From contig NZ_JAEVHF010000003.1 of NCBI RefSeq assembly GCF_018263925.1, positions 186,001-250,000 of the forward strand: DNA of 64,000 nt. The letters are read 5' to 3'. Below, one piece after another: positions 7,124 through 15,867 of the stretch; position 1 is the first letter of the stretch; each line of letters opens with the position of its first letter. The notes beneath the pieces were generated by a model. The model was not told where the DNA came from, searched no databases, and worked only from the letters and a program-made list of their open reading frames with translations. This DNA is from Kistimonas asteriae. GTDB taxonomy: Bacteria > Pseudomonadota > Gammaproteobacteria > Pseudomonadales > Endozoicomonadaceae. Position numbers and translations under genes: made by a program.

Positions 7124-9904
7124 CTACTCTTTCAGCAACAGTGCGCGACTCATAGCATCAAAAAAAACATACCTCAAAAATGACATATCCGTATCTACAA
7201 ACATACTAGGCGTCATGGAAACAGGGTCATAATAGCCCGCATCAGCTGTCATGCCTTGGGGCACGCGAGTCTTCCCATGAAATTTTTCGCCAGCAGAAAA
7301 TAGTTGAGCCATCAAATCAAATTCCGGATCAATGCGGAATGGACTTTTTCTAAAGGCATTATCATGCAGAACCGCATAGGCATCGTTATATTCAAGCTTC
7401 ATGTAATTGAACGAACATGCTTTTTGATCATGAATAAAACCTGCAAATAAGCTTGCACCATAAGAAAGCGCATACGCCCCACCTCCATCATTCACTACGT
7501 CATCCCTATGCAAGTGTCCGCCACGATATAAAGGAATATAACCGTATGCCTTTTCATGACACTGAATCTTTATTGCATTATCAATCATTTGAAAGTCAAC
7601 TTTACTACATATACGACATGAAACAAAATCAAAACGTTTATCATCCACAAACAATATTGATGGCATGTAAGGAATAGCTTTATAAATACTACCTGGTGGT
7701 GAATAACCAGCAAACAGTTCTTTTCCCTGCTCCGTAGCAAATTGTTGCAACTCAAGACAATTTTCTCTGGCTAACTCTTGAATTCTTCCAAATGTCAACA
7801 CCGCGCCCTCGTGACACAGCCATTCCGCTAACGCTTGGTTAAATCGATATTTCTGTCTTAACACCCCCTCCTGACCATCCATTTCAGGCTTCTTATGTGA
7901 TAACACTTCAGCTTTTTGCTCACCTTCAATAGTCAACGCAGTCCAGCTGTTAAGCCCATACTCTATCACTGGCTTCTCAGGTGTTAAACAATGAAGTCTG
8001 GCAACATCTTCTCTAACCACCAGATTAACAAAAAAGATTTCAGCCAACGCTGCGGGTATAAATGTTATTTTCTGTACACCAACTTTGCTTAAGCTTTCTC
8101 TCATAAATATCAGACTTTTTTCTACGTCTTCTTTAATCTCATGGATACTTTTTTCCGATGTTCTAACAACTTTTATATGTTTATCCACAATTGCCATGCA
8201 TTGAGAAAAGTCGTCTTTCGACACCTCATCTCTAATCACCCAAATGCCATGACCTGTTTCAATTTTCTTTTCATAAGGTAGCGTTTCAGGCTGGCAAAGC
8301 CCAAAGATACTTTTGATATCAAAAAATTCTCCCCACTGCTTTCCGATCTTCTCATGTACTCTAGGCAAAATCGGATTATTAGCCTTGACCATTTGAATCA
8401 ACTGCTCTCTGGTATAATTGTCTTTCGCAAAAGCGGGGCCATGGCCAGATATAGCAGGGATACCTTGCTCACTTTCTACAACCTCACTTGAAGAAGCGCC
8501 CGTTACCTGCGCTATAGAGCCATGCTCAAACGTCGCCATTAATGAAGTCATTGCTTCATCACCTGATGCTTGCAAACTCATTGGCACAGAGTCATCACTG
8601 GTACTTTTGACCTCATATAAATCCTCTCCAGAAATATCTTGCTCTTTTTTAATCGGGGTCTCTTCTTCAAACGCACCGAACTCCAAGCTTGGATCTATTG
8701 CTCCAGGCTTCTGCAGAGACTCAGACTGATCACTCTCTAAGCCAATTTCTGCGATGATGGGTTCATCCTCCACCTTAACTATTTCAGAAAAAAATACCGG
8801 ATGATTAAAACTGCTTTTCGCATCATGTGGTGACATGCTCCTCTCATCAGGCATCAACATAGACTCTACATCTAACGAGCACATGTCGGCTTGAGAATAT
8901 TGCTCTAAATATCCCCCCATCCAATGCGGTTGGGTATCACTGACTCCGTCCTCCGGTCGAACATCATGAGGAAACATGAAGGAATTACTATCCGGTGATT
9001 CCACCCGATGCCATTCCCCACCATCATCTTCAGGCCGCTCAAAATCGAACTTCTTATCAAATGGCTCCCCCCCAATTGCCCCATCCTGATTCTCAACACG
9101 AGAAAACAGTACGGAATCCTCACCCTGCGATTCATCCTTATGAAGCTCACAGGGATAGTATTTAGATTGCTCATTAACCTCTACAGAGCAAAGCGCCTTT
9201 GTTTCAGAAAAGACAACTTTCTCCGGATCAAAAGGATCCGCGAATGTTCTATCAGCATAATCATGCCGTCCCTGAAGAGGGTCTCTTAGTGAATCGTGGT
9301 ATTTTCCAGATTGCCAACGGTAATCTAAAGACTCAGGCGAAACCGATGACTCACTGCCAGAATGATACTCCACGTAAGGAGTATCATTGCTTACGGAAGA
9401 TGACATTGACCACACACGTTGCCTACTTTGACCAGATACCTGATACTGAGAAATACGTTGTTGACTTACAACCGGACTTGCGTTGAAACCATTACTATAA
9501 GAAAACGAAGCCTTTGAACTTACAGGAGAGACTTGGTTGTTAGAATCACATTCAGACTTTAAAGCAAAAACTTTATTTTCCCACTGTTCTTTTTTTCCTG
9601 CAGACAAACAACAACAGCAACAGCACGTAAGGAACTTATACCACAGTATCTTTATATATAACCATATTTTCTTGAGAACACTTATTTTTCTTTGCGATAA
9701 ACTAATTCCAGGTGAATAAGGGATACCATACGAATCAGATTTATACGAACAATCGAGAACTTCCCCTCCATTGTCGGAATTGCCACAATAACCATTTCTT
9801 TCGTAGTTTCTTACACAAAAGTAATTTTGACCATCTGAAGATGATGGTAATTTTCTATCCACCATAATCACCATAGTAATTATATTATTAATGTATTTAG
9901 ACAC
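7124..9904 (-). CDS. AT-rich unknown protein with poly-cysteine stretch (candidate secreted effector)
   Basis: I do not recognise this 926-residue protein. The N-terminus is Ser/Asn/Tyr-rich. A hydrophobic basic segment at about residues 72-92 runs into six consecutive cysteines (C94-C99) and a Lys-rich turn. Residues 110-500 are acidic, Ser/Glu/Asp-rich and probably disordered. From about 500 on it looks folded, with LYRGG (R794) and SYGASLFAG (814-822) as the most conserved-looking patches. The gene is clearly more AT-rich than pyrBI or glsA and is flanked by AT-rich spacers, which suggests transfer. The upstream start is GTG 9904; ATG at 9874 or 9865 is possible and none has a strong ribosome site. 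A membrane-targeted secreted protein is inference only. Confidence 0.75.
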   Translation of the reverse strand: MSKYINNIITMVIMVDRKLPSSSDGQNYFCVRNYERNGYCGNSDNGGEVLDCSYKSDSYGIPYSPGISLSQRKISVLKKIWLYIKILWYKFLTCCCCCCLSAGKKEQWENKVFALKSECDSNNQVSPVSSKASFSYSNGFNASPVVSQQRISQYQVSGQSRQRVWSMSSSVSNDTPYVEYHSGSESSVSPESLDYRWQSGKYHDSLRDPLQGRHDYADRTFADPFDPEKVVFSETKALCSVEVNEQSKYYPCELHKDESQGEDSVLFSRVENQDGAIGGEPFDKKFDFERPEDDGGEWHRVESPDSNSFMFPHDVRPEDGVSDTQPHWMGGYLEQYSQADMCSLDVESMLMPDERSMSPHDAKSSFNHPVFFSEIVKVEDEPIIAEIGLESDQSESLQKPGAIDPSLEFGAFEEETPIKKEQDISGEDLYEVKSTSDDSVPMSLQASGDEAMTSLMATFEHGSIAQVTGASSSEVVESEQGIPAISGHGPAFAKDNYTREQLIQMVKANNPILPRVHEKIGKQWGEFFDIKSIFGLCQPETLPYEKKIETGHGIWVIRDEVSKDDFSQCMAIVDKHIKVVRTSEKSIHEIKEDVEKSLIFMRESLSKVGVQKITFIPAALAEIFFVNLVVREDVARLHCLTPEKPVIEYGLNSWTALTIEGEQKAEVLSHKKPEMDGQEGVLRQKYRFNQALAEWLCHEGAVLTFGRIQELARENCLELQQFATEQGKELFAGYSPPGSIYKAIPYMPSILFVDDKRFDFVSCRICSKVDFQMIDNAIKIQCHEKAYGYIPLYRGGHLHRDDVVNDGGGAYALSYGASLFAGFIHDQKACSFNYMKLEYNDAYAVLHDNAFRKSPFRIDPEFDLMAQLFSAGEKFHGKTRVPQGMTADAGYYDPVSMTPSMFVDTDMSFLRYVFFDAMSRALLLKE

Positions 9905-10129
9905 CTAAATCTTTCACTAGTTCATTTTACGTTATTAATACTGAAACTGTTTTTAACCCTGCATGGTAACACTAGCAGTTGAGCAACATTTAAAATCCGA
10001 TAAATACAACAAAGAATCCCATACGGAAAACACCTACTTTTAATTAATCAAATTCACCACACACTTCCAGAGGAGTGTTATTATGATTTATGAACTTGAG
10101 TGAAAAGATATGCTCTGCAAGCGGGATTT
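9905..10129. other. AT-rich intergenic region upstream of glsA
   Basis: This spacer lies between the divergent 926-residue protein gene and the glsA promoter. I see no RNA gene or long repeat. A six-codon frame starting at ATG 10083, with AGGAG about 9 bases before it, lies upstream of the glsA promoter and is probably fortuitous. Confidence 0.5.
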
Positions 10130-10158
10130 TTGCACCAATTTTACCAAAGTGGTATAAG
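10130..10158 (+). promoter_or_regulatory. sigma70 promoter of glsA
   Basis: TTGCAC (10130-10135) and TATAAG (10153-10158) are separated by exactly 17 bp. The predicted start near 10165 leaves about 40 nt of leader before ATG 10206. Confidence 0.65.
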
Positions 10159-10205
10159 AACAGCCTTTTAATCAGAGCTGGTTGCGGATAGCTGCGTTGT
10201 CATCC

Positions 10206-11120
10206 ATGTACTATCAGAAAATACTTGAAGAAATCATTGAAGAGATCCGCTCGACGCTGGGGGAAGGCGCTGTCGCGGACTACATTCCTGCGCTGGCGGC
10301 AGTCGATCCCTGCCAGTTTGGCATCGCCATCAGCACCATGGATGGCGAGGATTTTGCCGCCGGTGACGCCTTTAAACCCTTCTCTATCCAGAGTATCTCC
10401 AAGGTCTTTAATCTGGCGCTGGCCATGCGTCTGTGCGATGACGACCTGTGGAACCGGGTTGGGGTCGAGCCCTCTGGCAATGCCTTTAATTCCCTGTCCC
10501 AGCTGGAATATGAGCATGGTATTCCCCGAAACCCATTTATCAATGCTGGCGCATTAGTGATCACTGATAGCATTATCAGCCGCTCCAGCGATCCGGTCGA
10601 CGTCATCCTTGAGTTCGCCCGAAGCTGTGCCGGCAACCCGGACATCACCTGCGATGAAGAGGTTTGCCGCTCCGAGCTGGCCCATGGCCACCGAAATCGG
10701 GCACTGATCAACTACCTGTGCAGTTTTGATAATATCGCCAACGATACCGAACAGATCCTGAGTACATACTTCTACCAGTGTTCCCTGGCTATGAGCTGCA
10801 TGGATCTGGCGCGTTCCTTCCGTTTTCTGGCCAATGCCGGCCGGATGCCGGGGAGCGTCAGCCCGATTCTGTCCAGCCACCAGACCCGCCGGATCAACTC
10901 GCTGATGATGACCTGTGGCACCTATGATGAAGCGGGCGAATTTGCCTTTCATGTTGGCCTACCCTGCAAAAGTGGTGTTGGCGGGGGCATTGTGGCCATT
11001 GTGCCCAAGCAGATGAGTATCTGCGTCTGGAGCCCAGCCCTGGGCCCCAAGGGGAACTCCCTGGCAGGCATGCGGGCTCTGGAGCTGTTCTGCCAGAAAA
11101 CCGGGCTGGCTATTTTCTGA
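10206..11120 (+). CDS. glsA: Glutaminase
   Basis: The enzyme hydrolyses L-glutamine to glutamate and ammonia and belongs to the serine-dependent beta-lactamase-fold glutaminases (E. coli YbaS/YneH). FSIQSISKVF carries the catalytic S63-x-x-K66 pair (numbering from ATG 10206). GIPRNPFINAGALV and the C-terminal GLPAKSGVGGGI-like block (here GLPCKSGVGGG) are diagnostic. From ATG 10206 the protein has 304 residues, matching the family (E. coli about 308). A TTG at 10182 would add eight residues with no family counterpart. It is monocistronic under the promoter at 10130. Confidence 0.95.
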   Translation: MYYQKILEEIIEEIRSTLGEGAVADYIPALAAVDPCQFGIAISTMDGEDFAAGDAFKPFSIQSISKVFNLALAMRLCDDDLWNRVGVEPSGNAFNSLSQLEYEHGIPRNPFINAGALVITDSIISRSSDPVDVILEFARSCAGNPDITCDEEVCRSELAHGHRNRALINYLCSFDNIANDTEQILSTYFYQCSLAMSCMDLARSFRFLANAGRMPGSVSPILSSHQTRRINSLMMTCGTYDEAGEFAFHVGLPCKSGVGGGIVAIVPKQMSICVWSPALGPKGNSLAGMRALELFCQKTGLAIF

Positions 11121-11254
11121 CAAACCGGCAATTGCTGCTAAACTGGGAACCCTGAGGGCGCTAGACAGTCAAAATTCATGAGAAACCGGAATTCCAGGCT
11201 TATTCAAGGGTATTCATGGCGCTTGATGGCAGTTCTGAAATACGAGGTACTATC

Positions 11255-11509
11255 ATGAGTGATTTGACAATATCCCCTGTTACGATGAGTCAGCCCCCGT
11301 CATTGGGGCTGTGCCCGGCCATGGGCAATCTCTCAGCGAGTCGGCATATTTTCTGTAATATGTATGTGGTTGTTACGCCGGTTGTTGAACGGCAGCTGGA
11401 TCCCTGCCTTGGAGACACTGAAGAAGAGGAGATGGATCGGCGCCATAAGGTCGAAAAAGTGAACCGCAAGAGCCGTGCAAACTTCACCTTCATGAAACAG
11501 CATTTCTGA
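11255..11509 (+). CDS. Small hypothetical protein, 84 aa
   Basis: I recognise no family. From ATG 11255, preceded by GAGG at a proper distance, the frame gives 84 residues. It has a Pro/Ser-rich first half, a mid segment HIFCNMYVVVTPVV, an acidic run TEEEEMD and a basic tail (KVEKVNRKSRANF). No signal peptide or certain membrane helix is present. Its stop abuts the stop of the convergent gene at 11510. An upstream in-frame ATG at 11216 lacks a ribosome site. It is plausible but unproven. Confidence 0.45.
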   Translation: MSDLTISPVTMSQPPSLGLCPAMGNLSASRHIFCNMYVVVTPVVERQLDPCLGDTEEEEMDRRHKVEKVNRKSRANFTFMKQHF

Positions 11510-12568
11510 TCAGTCCGTTTCTGGCTCACCCGGTGGATGGGCGAGTTTTTCCGTCCACCGCTCAAGCTGGAATGACTCACGGTAGCGCAGCCATTCACGC
11601 TTGGTTCGTGTCATCAGTTGGTCTGACTCATGGCACCCAGCGCTTTCGGCAACGATCACCAGGTAGTTAGCAGAATCCAGCAGGGTTCCTCCTTCCATGA
11701 TGGCAACATAGGCAGCGCCGGTTTCAAGTGAAAAGCGGCGACCGGTCAAATCGTTCAGCCACTCAACACCCGCTTGAGAGGCTGCCGGTGAGATTTCAGA
11801 CAGCGCTCCCTCTAAATGCTGCGCATTGATATCCCGCTGCTGATAATCCATCCCTGCAACCATGACATACTGTGCCTGGTTACAACGTGATTCATCATGC
11901 AATACGTCCAAAGCCTTATTAAGCTCCTGTTCCGATGCACCGATCAGAAAGGTCATTCCCGAGCTCTCTGATGAGCTCTGAATCAGCTGCTCCTGTGTTT
12001 CACGTACCAACGGCTCTGCCGCTGTTCTTAGAAGACTGGCATCGGTGGTCAAGTTATTAAACTGCACGCCGGTTAACTCGGATGCGACCTCTTTCGTCGC
12101 ATCCTGCAACGTATCCAGTGCCACCCTGTGACAAATACCACTACAGAACTCAATTTGCATGGACTCCTTCAAGGGGCAATGATCAGGAATAACAGCAACA
12201 TACGGCAGGCCTAACATTTGCGCATACCACGCTTCCGCGATGGCCATCGCAGGTGGTGAATTACTGATAACTGGCTTGTCTGCCTCCAGCTGACGCTGGC
12301 TCAGCGCCTGCAGAAAGAGCACACGCGCTACCCGCTGGCGCCAGCTACCCACTGGATTCCAGGACTCATCCTTGAGATAAAGTTTCTGCCCTCCAGGACG
12401 GAGGACATCAAGTTTCAGTAATGGTGTCTGCCCAGGCAATTCAGCCAATAACTTCTGTTCAGCCTGCGCCACCCATAAAAGACTGTTAACCATGCCTTTA
12501 CCCCATGTAACAGATTTCGGGCTGTTGTCACCTTGACCAAGTCTAGAGTGCGAGGTACTAAAGTCCAT
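11510..12568 (-). CDS. Cysteine-synthase-fold (PLP fold type II) pseudoenzyme
   Basis: The 352-residue protein keeps the outline of the CysK/CBS family. TPLLKLDVL, an NPVGSWRQR block, a substrate-loop position (SNSPPAMAIAEAW), a GLPYVAVIPD strand and a C-terminal ETGAAYVAIMEGG block appear in the right order. In true enzymes the NP-x-G-S-x-K-x-R motif supplies the lysine that binds PLP; here that position is R77. The T-S-G-N-T-G loop has become SNSPPA, and the glycine-rich phosphate loop reads GASEQE. It is therefore probably unable to do PLP chemistry and may be regulatory. ATG 12568 has no clear ribosome site. M26 (12493) follows GGGGTAAAGG and may be the true start (327 aa). Confidence 0.72.
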   Translation of the reverse strand: MDFSTSHSRLGQGDNSPKSVTWGKGMVNSLLWVAQAEQKLLAELPGQTPLLKLDVLRPGGQKLYLKDESWNPVGSWRQRVARVLFLQALSQRQLEADKPVISNSPPAMAIAEAWYAQMLGLPYVAVIPDHCPLKESMQIEFCSGICHRVALDTLQDATKEVASELTGVQFNNLTTDASLLRTAAEPLVRETQEQLIQSSSESSGMTFLIGASEQELNKALDVLHDESRCNQAQYVMVAGMDYQQRDINAQHLEGALSEISPAASQAGVEWLNDLTGRRFSLETGAAYVAIMEGGTLLDSANYLVIVAESAGCHESDQLMTRTKREWLRYRESFQLERWTEKLAHPPGEPETD

Positions 12569-12738
12569 GACATAACTGTCTGTTCAACTAGGCAATATCG
12601 CGACAAGGCTGTAGTATTTCATCCATTATGTTATCAAGGCTGACACTGCTCCCTTAGCGGGTTAGTTATCCAGCTATTTATTTTTATTGGTCTCCTGCTC
12701 TCTGATACCAGCAGGCCGTGCAAGGAAAGACAGTAATT

Positions 12739-14118
12739 TTGAGTGGTTTCCTGAACATTTTTCGCAAAAAGTCGCCGGCGCCGAAAGAACAGCCTGCCAA
12801 CACTGCGCCCCGGCAAGCCAAGAAGCCAGGACGCCAGGGCAACCGTGGCGGCAAGCCCGGTAAAAAGCCGCAGTCCCGGCATAACCGGCCGCGCAACAGC
12901 CAGAAACCGGCCATGTCCCCTTGGGATATCAGCCAGTTTGAAGTTCCCCCCGAAAAAGGCAAAACCCGTTTTCACGACTTTGATCTGCCCGCACCACTCA
13001 TGAGAGCGATCCAGGAGCAGGGTTTCCGTTACTGTACGCCCATTCAGGCAGAGGTCCTGGGCTCAACCATGGAAGGTCAGGATGCCATCGGCAAGGCTCA
13101 GACCGGTACCGGTAAAACCGCTGCTTTTCTGATTGCCACCATCAAACAACTGCTGGACACCCCTCCGCCCGCAGAACGTTATCTGGGCGAACCCCGTGCA
13201 GTCATCGTTGCACCAACCCGGGAACTGGCCATCCAGATCTGTGAAGATGCCAAGGCGTTGACCCGTTATACAGACCTGCATGTCGTCATGGTGGTTGGCG
13301 GTATGGACTACGAAAAACAACGCAAGCACCTGCAGGAAAACTTTGTTGATATCCTGATCGCCACTCCAGGACGCCTGCTGGACTATAACGAGAAGCGTGA
13401 CGTCTACCTGGACCTGGTGGAAACACTGGTGCTGGATGAAGCTGACCGTATGCTGGATATGGGGTTCATTCCCCAGGTACGCCGCATTGTTCGTGCGACC
13501 CCTCGCCCCGGTGACCGGCAGACATTATTGTTCTCGGCTACGTTTAACGACGACGTTATGCGCCTGACAGAACAGTGGACCTGGCATCCTGTCAGGGTTG
13601 AAATTGAGCCGGATCACGTAGCCACGGACAATGTTGAACAGAAGGTCTACATTGTATCCACCGAGGAAAAGTACCGGATTCTCCATAATATGATTACCCG
13701 GCAGAAGCTGGATCGGGTGATCGTGTTCACCAATCGACGGGATCAGACGCGTCGCCTGACAGAAAAGCTGAAAAAAGACGGGATCAACTCTGACATGTTG
13801 TCCGGCGAAATCCCCCAGAACAGACGCATTCGCACACTGGAGAATTTCAAGAATGGCAAGATCCGGGTACTGGTAGCGACGGATGTTGCGGGCCGCGGTA
13901 TCCACGTTGACGGCATATCCCATGTCATCAACTACAACCTGCCGGAAGACCCGGAAGACTATGTCCACCGTATCGGCAGAACCGGACGGGCAGGTGCTAG
14001 CGGCATCTCGGTTAGTTTTGCCTGTGAAGATGACGCATTCCTGATCCCCACACTGGAAGAATTGCTGGGCGACAAGCTCAAAATGACATCACCTCCTGAC
14101 GAACTGCTCAGCCGCTGA
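12739..14118 (+). CDS. rhlB: DEAD-box ATP-dependent RNA helicase, RhlB-like
   Basis: The helicase motifs appear in order: [12 protein letters not shown] (Q), [10 protein letters not shown] (I), PTRELAIQ (Ia), ATPGRL (Ib), [10 protein letters not shown] (II), LFSATF (III), [14 protein letters not shown] (V) and [10 protein letters not shown] (VI). The basic Pro/Gly/Lys-rich N-terminal tail (about 60 residues) and the overall layout match RhlB, the RNA-unwinding partner of the degradosome, in the gammaproteobacterial form. The frame is open from GTG 12718. AAGGAAAG at about 12723 suits the TTG at 12739 better, giving 459 residues. No recognisable partner gene is adjacent. Confidence 0.88.
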   Translation: MSGFLNIFRKKSPAPKEQPANTAPRQAKKPGRQGNRGGKPGKKPQSRHNRPRNSQKPAMSPWDISQFEVPPEKGKTRFHDFDLPAPLMRAIQEQGFRYCTPIQAEVLGSTMEGQDAIGKAQTGTGKTAAFLIATIKQLLDTPPPAERYLGEPRAVIVAPTRELAIQICEDAKALTRYTDLHVVMVVGGMDYEKQRKHLQENFVDILIATPGRLLDYNEKRDVYLDLVETLVLDEADRMLDMGFIPQVRRIVRATPRPGDRQTLLFSATFNDDVMRLTEQWTWHPVRVEIEPDHVATDNVEQKVYIVSTEEKYRILHNMITRQKLDRVIVFTNRRDQTRRLTEKLKKDGINSDMLSGEIPQNRRIRTLENFKNGKIRVLVATDVAGRGIHVDGISHVINYNLPEDPEDYVHRIGRTGRAGASGISVSFACEDDAFLIPTLEELLGDKLKMTSPPDELLSR

Positions 14119-14389
14119 GGCGGGCAAGCGCCAGTTTTCCAGCATCTCTTATCAAGGCACGCCCATCCTTTTTGGTGGCTGCGTGCCATCTTCAAAATAC
14201 ACAAACCCAGACCCAGCAAGCCCTCCAGAACGTTCTGACAAATCCAGACCAGACTTGGCGATTTCTTATTGCTAGAGATTATAAGCATCACTTGCATGCT
14301 CACGAATCTTTATCTCATAATGAAATCAGGTCTGGGCAATATGGACTGTTCCCAGGCCGGTGATCCTACTATCGAAAGGAGCTGCTAAT
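14119..14389. other. rhlB-phoH spacer
   Basis: The spacer contains a 7-bp inverted repeat (14156-14162 with 14181-14187) without a T-run, a possible weak terminator of the helicase gene. The rest holds no gene that I can support. Confidence 0.4.
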
Positions 14390-15793
14390 ATGCCTCGAGC
14401 AGTGAAGCTTGAATCGATCACGTCCCCTCAAACAACCACCTACATACTGGACAGCAACGTTCTCATACACGATCCAAACGCTCTACTCAATTTCGACGAA
14501 CACCGCGTTATCATCCCGATGACCGTCCTGGAGGAACTGGACCACCTCAAGAACAGCAAACAGACTATCGCGGCAGACTGCCGGCAAGCCATCCGATTGA
14601 TTGACAATATCGTCGGCAATGCCAGCCCGGAAGAGATTGGCCGTGGCGTTCCCATCACGCGAGGCGAGCAGGATCCGCCGCAGGGTTCACTCTCCATCAT
14701 GATGGAACACGCCAAAGATAACCTCACGCACCTCTCCAACAACCTCAACGACAACCAGATAATCAACGACATCTGTCAACTGCAGAAAGCACGTCCTGAG
14801 GGCGAGTTTGTTCTGGTCACCAAAGATATCAACATGCGCCTCAAGGCGCGTGGCTGTGGCATTCCTGCAGAGGACTACCATAACGACCAGCAGATCTCAG
14901 ACGTCAACCTGCTCAGCAAGGGCTTTCTGGAGGTCGAAGGCAGCTTCTGGGATAACGTAGACCAGGTGAATACGGAGCAGACTAACGGTCACACGTACCA
15001 TACGCTTCCCCGGACCGGTATCCTCGAAGAGATCACCGTCAATGAGTTCATCATTGATGAGCAAGGCTTTGTGGGACGCGTCATACAGGCAACAGACGAC
15101 AAAATCAGGCTATTACATTTATCCGAAGAAAGCCTGATGCATCAAAAAGCCTGGGGGCTGCAGCCACTGGACATCCACCAGGCGATTGCCCTGCATCTGT
15201 TACTCGACCCGGATATACAGCTGGTCAACCTGAATGGCCCGGCCGGTTCCGGCAAGACGATTCTGGCACTCGCTGCAGCGATTGAAATGACGGTCGCCTC
15301 CAAGCAATACCGTCGTATTATCGCGACCCGCAGTACGCGTGGTCTGGATGAAGATATCGGCTATCTGCCAGGTACAGAACAGGAAAAAATGGAACCCTGG
15401 CTAGGTGCGATCACGGATAACATGGAGGCACTGCATCGGGATGACGAAAACACCAATGGTAGTGTGGACTACATCCTCAATCAGGTGCCCATTCACTTCA
15501 AATCACTGAATTACATACGGGGCAGAAGTTTTCAGGAAAGCCTGATCATCATTGATGAATGCCAGAACCTGACACCGCACCAGATGAAAACCATCATCAC
15601 GCGCGCGGGGATGGGCACCAAGGTGATTTGTCTGGGCAACCTGGCTCAGATTGATACGCCGTACCTCAGCCCGACAAGTTCTGGACTGACTTACCTGACT
15701 GGACGGTTCAGAGGGTTTGAATTCGGCGGAATGGTGCAACTCGAAGGGGTTCCCCGCTCTGCACTGGCAGCCTTCGCGGAAGAAAATCTGTAA
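14390..15793 (+). CDS. PIN-PhoH fusion ATPase (PhoH2-type)
   Basis: An N-terminal PIN ribonuclease-like domain (YILDSNVLIHDPNAL, with acidic positions continuing through about residue 160) is fused to a C-terminal PhoH P-loop ATPase. The ATPase has LNGPAGSGKTILALAA (Walker A), IIIDECQNLTPHQMK (Walker B) and a following TRAGMGTKVICLGN motif. Proteins with this order are PhoH2-like and are thought to unwind and cut RNA. The start is ATG 14390, eleven bases after AAGGAG, giving 467 residues; the longer frame from 14360 has no support. It probably acts in RNA turnover, in keeping with the helicase gene just upstream, but co-transcription is uncertain. Confidence 0.9.
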   Translation: MPRAVKLESITSPQTTTYILDSNVLIHDPNALLNFDEHRVIIPMTVLEELDHLKNSKQTIAADCRQAIRLIDNIVGNASPEEIGRGVPITRGEQDPPQGSLSIMMEHAKDNLTHLSNNLNDNQIINDICQLQKARPEGEFVLVTKDINMRLKARGCGIPAEDYHNDQQISDVNLLSKGFLEVEGSFWDNVDQVNTEQTNGHTYHTLPRTGILEEITVNEFIIDEQGFVGRVIQATDDKIRLLHLSEESLMHQKAWGLQPLDIHQAIALHLLLDPDIQLVNLNGPAGSGKTILALAAAIEMTVASKQYRRIIATRSTRGLDEDIGYLPGTEQEKMEPWLGAITDNMEALHRDDENTNGSVDYILNQVPIHFKSLNYIRGRSFQESLIIIDECQNLTPHQMKTIITRAGMGTKVICLGNLAQIDTPYLSPTSSGLTYLTGRFRGFEFGGMVQLEGVPRSALAAFAEENL

Positions 15794-15817
15794 GTTATAC
15801 GTTGTATAAACAAACAA

Positions 15818-15847
15818 GGCCTGATGATGAACTCATCAGGCCTTTTT
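15818..15847 (+). terminator. Bidirectional intrinsic terminator after phoH2
   Basis: A perfect 10-bp stem (15818-15827 with 15833-15842), 5-base loop and TTTTT follow the PIN-PhoH gene by 24 bases. The mirror strand has flanking A/T residues, so it may also serve the convergent acyl-CoA synthetase gene that ends at 15868. Confidence 0.85.
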
Positions 15848-15867
15848 ATAAGCACAATGAAACCTGA

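Noticed and set aside
10083-10103. Six-codon frame with a good ribosome site upstream of glsA
   Set aside because: It lies upstream of the best glsA promoter, so it would not be in that transcript, and six codons with a Shine-Dalgarno-like match occur easily by chance.
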